Shown piece by piece: positions 8,482 through 10,060 of a stretch of DNA of 10,060 nucleotides (position 1 is the first letter of the stretch; each line of letters opens with the position of its first letter). The DNA lies in assembly GCA_002692325.1 (NCBI GenBank), contig NZJU01000053.1, positions 1 through 10,060 of the forward strand. The letters run 5' to 3'. A program made the position numbers and the translations under genes. Below the pieces are notes generated by a model. The model was not told where the DNA came from. It made no database searches and saw only the letters and a list, made by a program, of their open reading frames with translations. The DNA comes from Candidatus Pelagibacter sp. GTDB taxonomy: Bacteria > Pseudomonadota > Alphaproteobacteria > Pelagibacterales > Pelagibacteraceae.

Positions 8482-8508
8482 ATTATAATAATTGTGTAAT
8501 TTAGACAA
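8482..8508 (-). promoter_or_regulatory. Candidate promoter for yajC-secD-secF
   Basis: In the 49-base serS-yajC gap the minus strand reads TTGTCT (8508-8503) and, 15 bases on, a perfect TATAAT (8487-8482). The spacing is shorter than the ideal 17. The transcript would begin about 5 bases before the yajC ATG, so it would be almost leaderless. The -10 lies in an A+T-rich inverted repeat (8481-8493). The genes may equally be read through from tatC-serS. Confidence 0.3.
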
Positions 8509-8519
8509 GCTAATAATAA

Positions 8520-9767
8520 TTAAATTTTATCCATATTACCCATATATTTTTTTAAAACTTCCGGTATATTGATAGAACCGTCTTTATTTTGATTGTTTTC
8601 AATAAGAGATATCATCAACCTTCCAACAGCTAATCCAGATCCGTTTAGTGTCCCCAAGTATTTAGTTTCTTTACCATCTTTATATCTTGCTTTCATCCTT
8701 CTTGATTGAAACTCACCGCATGAAGAGCAACTTGAAATCTCTCTGTATTTTTTTTCAAATGGAATCCAGGCTTCTATGTCATATGTTTTCTCTGAGCTAA
8801 ACCCCATATCTCCAGAAGAGAGAAGCATAACTCTATAAGGTATGTTTAAAATTTTAAGAATTTCCTCCGCACAATTAAGCATTCTATCCAATTCAACTTC
8901 ACATTTTGCTGTTTCGACAATGCTAACAAGTTCCACTTTGTAAAATTGATGCTGTCTCATTAAACCCGAAGTATCTTTGCCATAACTTCCAGCTTCTTTT
9001 CTAAAACAAGGAGTTGCTGCAACAAACCTCATTGGTAAATTTTTAATGTCAACGATACTATCTCTAACAAGATTAGTTAGAACAACTTCTGCAGTGGGTA
9101 TTAAATATTTAATCACGTTTTGATTTTCAATTTTAATTTCAAATTGATCATCTTTAAATTTTGGAAGTTGACCAGTTCCAAACATAACGTCCTCATTTAC
9201 CATTAAAGGAGGTGAGATTTCCATATAACCAAATTTTTGAGTATGCGTATCTAGCATGTAATTAATTAAAGCTCTCTCAAGAAGTGCATATTTATCTCGT
9301 AAAACTACAAATCTTGTACCGGATAGTTTTATTGAAGTTTTAAAGTCAATATTATCATTTAGTTTTCCTATTTCATTGTGAGATTTGATTTCAAAATCAA
9401 ATTTTTTAATTTTACCCCACTCTCTAATAACCTTATTTGAACTATCGTCCTTACCAATTGGTACTTCGTCTAATGCTAGGTTGGGTAAAAAGGACAATTT
9501 ATCATTTAGATCATTTTGTAATTTTTGTTGTTGTTCGGATATTTCTTTAATTTGAAATCCAATTTCTTTTGATCTTTGAAAATTAACTTTATTTTTCGAC
9601 TTTGAGATATTTTTTTTTTCTTGCTCAAGTGACTCTTTTTTAGCAATTAATTTTCTATTATTTTCATCAAGATTTAAAATAATATCTAAATCAATTTTTG
9701 AGTCTCTATGTGATATTTTTTTTTTGTAAAATTCACTCCGGTTTCGTAAATCTTTTAAGTTATACAT
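8520..9767 (-). CDS. serS: Seryl-tRNA synthetase
   Basis: SerS charges tRNA-Ser with serine (and tRNA-Sec where present) in the cytoplasm as a class II synthetase homodimer. The protein has 415 residues, normal for the family. Residues about 1-105 form the Lys/Glu/Gln-rich N-terminal domain whose long antiparallel coiled coil (about 30-95) grips the tRNA variable arm. The catalytic core shows motif 1 around GYMEISPPLMV (180-190), the serine-binding TAE at 225-227, motif 2 from FRKEAGSYGKDTSGLMRQHQ (255-274), YDIEAWIP (329-336), and motif 3 around GTLNGSGLAVGRLMISLIEN (372-391), with Arg383. The ATG at 9767-9765 is embedded in a 10-A run and overlaps the tatC end by 8 bases (ATGTATAA). Two more 10-A runs lie within the first 160 bases. 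Sitting directly after tatC is a known alphaproteobacterial order. Confidence 0.97.
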   Translation of the reverse strand: MYNLKDLRNRSEFYKKKISHRDSKIDLDIILNLDENNRKLIAKKESLEQEKKNISKSKNKVNFQRSKEIGFQIKEISEQQQKLQNDLNDKLSFLPNLALDEVPIGKDDSSNKVIREWGKIKKFDFEIKSHNEIGKLNDNIDFKTSIKLSGTRFVVLRDKYALLERALINYMLDTHTQKFGYMEISPPLMVNEDVMFGTGQLPKFKDDQFEIKIENQNVIKYLIPTAEVVLTNLVRDSIVDIKNLPMRFVAATPCFRKEAGSYGKDTSGLMRQHQFYKVELVSIVETAKCEVELDRMLNCAEEILKILNIPYRVMLLSSGDMGFSSEKTYDIEAWIPFEKKYREISSCSSCGEFQSRRMKARYKDGKETKYLGTLNGSGLAVGRLMISLIENNQNKDGSINIPEVLKKYMGNMDKI

Positions 9768-10060
9768 TTTTTTTTTCGATCATTTTTACTATAATTATTG
9801 AAACCTCATACAATAATAATAACGGTAATGCTAAACCAATTTGTGTAATTGGATCTGGAGGTGTTAATATTGCAGCAAATGCAAATATAATCACTACAAA
9901 ATACTTTCTTCTATCAGTTAAAAATTTTGAATCAATAAAACCTACCTTAGCTAGTAAGCTTAAGACTACTGGCAGTTGAAAACTCAAACCAAAAGCAAAT
10001 ATCAGCCGCATTATTAGTGAAAGATATTCATTAACTTTTGCTTCTAATTGTATAGGTATT
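9760..10060 (-). CDS. tatC: Sec-independent translocase subunit TatC, C-terminal 99 residues (partial at right edge)
   Basis: TatC is the multi-spanning membrane receptor of the twin-arginine pathway, binding RR signal peptides of folded proteins and recruiting TatA/TatB. The reading frame is open from the window edge to TAA at 9762-9760. The visible part begins LEAKVNEYLSLIM and continues FAFGLSFQLPVV, matching the conserved TatC segment FGxxFExP. Gln replaces the Glu170 of E. coli; I recall Gln as common in alphaproteobacteria. The invariant LTPPD motif is present, followed by the last membrane segments and a Lys-rich cytoplasmic tail. An internal ATG at 10011-10009 is Met within this domain, not the true start. 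The stop codon lies inside the first codons of serS (8-base overlap), suggesting translational coupling. tatA and tatB would be expected just beyond the edge. Confidence 0.95.
   Translation of the reverse strand, partial: IPIQLEAKVNEYLSLIMRLIFAFGLSFQLPVVLSLLAKVGFIDSKFLTDRRKYFVVIIFAFAAILTPPDPITQIGLALPLLLLYEVSIIIVKMIEKKNV

Noticed and set aside
8481..8493. A+T-only inverted repeat (AATTATAATAATT) as a terminator for serS
   Set aside because: The arms are separated by a single base and contain no G or C, so no stable RNA stem forms and no following U-run acts as a terminator.
9698..9979. Plus-strand 93-codon frame with an apparent hydrophobic start
   Set aside because: Antisense to tatC and the serS start; both real genes have family motifs, while this frame has none.
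5124..10060. Possibility of an undescribed defence or mobile system
   Set aside because: All genes except the small membrane protein are recognisable housekeeping genes; there are no transposase, integrase, nuclease-toxin, repeat-array or tRNA attachment signs.

Overview
The window is about 10 kb of A+T-rich, tightly packed bacterial housekeeping DNA, roughly 30% G+C by eye. No gap between genes exceeds about 95 bases. Gene content, gene order (uvrA / ssb-gyrA and tatC-serS ... yajC-secD-secF) and protein signatures (GyrA with [12 protein letters not shown], UvrA with CPxSGFT and SSB ending in DDEIPF) point to an alphaproteobacterium. The Lys/Asn/Ile-rich proteins, tiny spacers, overlapping genes and weak ribosome binding sites suggest a streamlined marine lineage such as SAR11/Pelagibacterales. 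That placement is inference; there is no rRNA or tRNA gene here to confirm it.

Layout. 1-2118, minus strand: ssb followed after 5 bases by gyrA, which runs off the left edge. 2119-2211: a 93-base A+T-rich divergent promoter region between ssb and uvrA. 2212-5726, plus strand: uvrA, then a 26-base gap containing a 14-bp perfect palindrome, then a 200-residue multi-pass membrane protein resembling the membrane domain of PuuD-type urate oxidases. 5727-10060, minus strand: a probable transcription unit read tatC (partial, runs off the right edge) - serS - yajC - secD - secF. The membrane-protein gene and secF converge with their stop codons directly abutting.

The genes form two functional blocks. 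One maintains DNA: single-strand binding, supercoiling by gyrase, and nucleotide excision repair by UvrA. The other exports proteins: TatC for folded proteins, and SecD-SecF-YajC to assist SecYEG, with seryl-tRNA synthetase lodged between them. The small membrane protein is the only gene whose role is unclear.

I found no RNA gene, insertion sequence, CRISPR array, phage gene or toxin/defence module, and no convincing new multi-gene system. The points worth checking are local: Gln at the GyrA quinolone position, a missing zinc ligand in UvrA, the stand-alone PuuD-like membrane domain, the palindrome in front of it, long A/T homopolymers inside essential genes, and convergent genes with no space between them.
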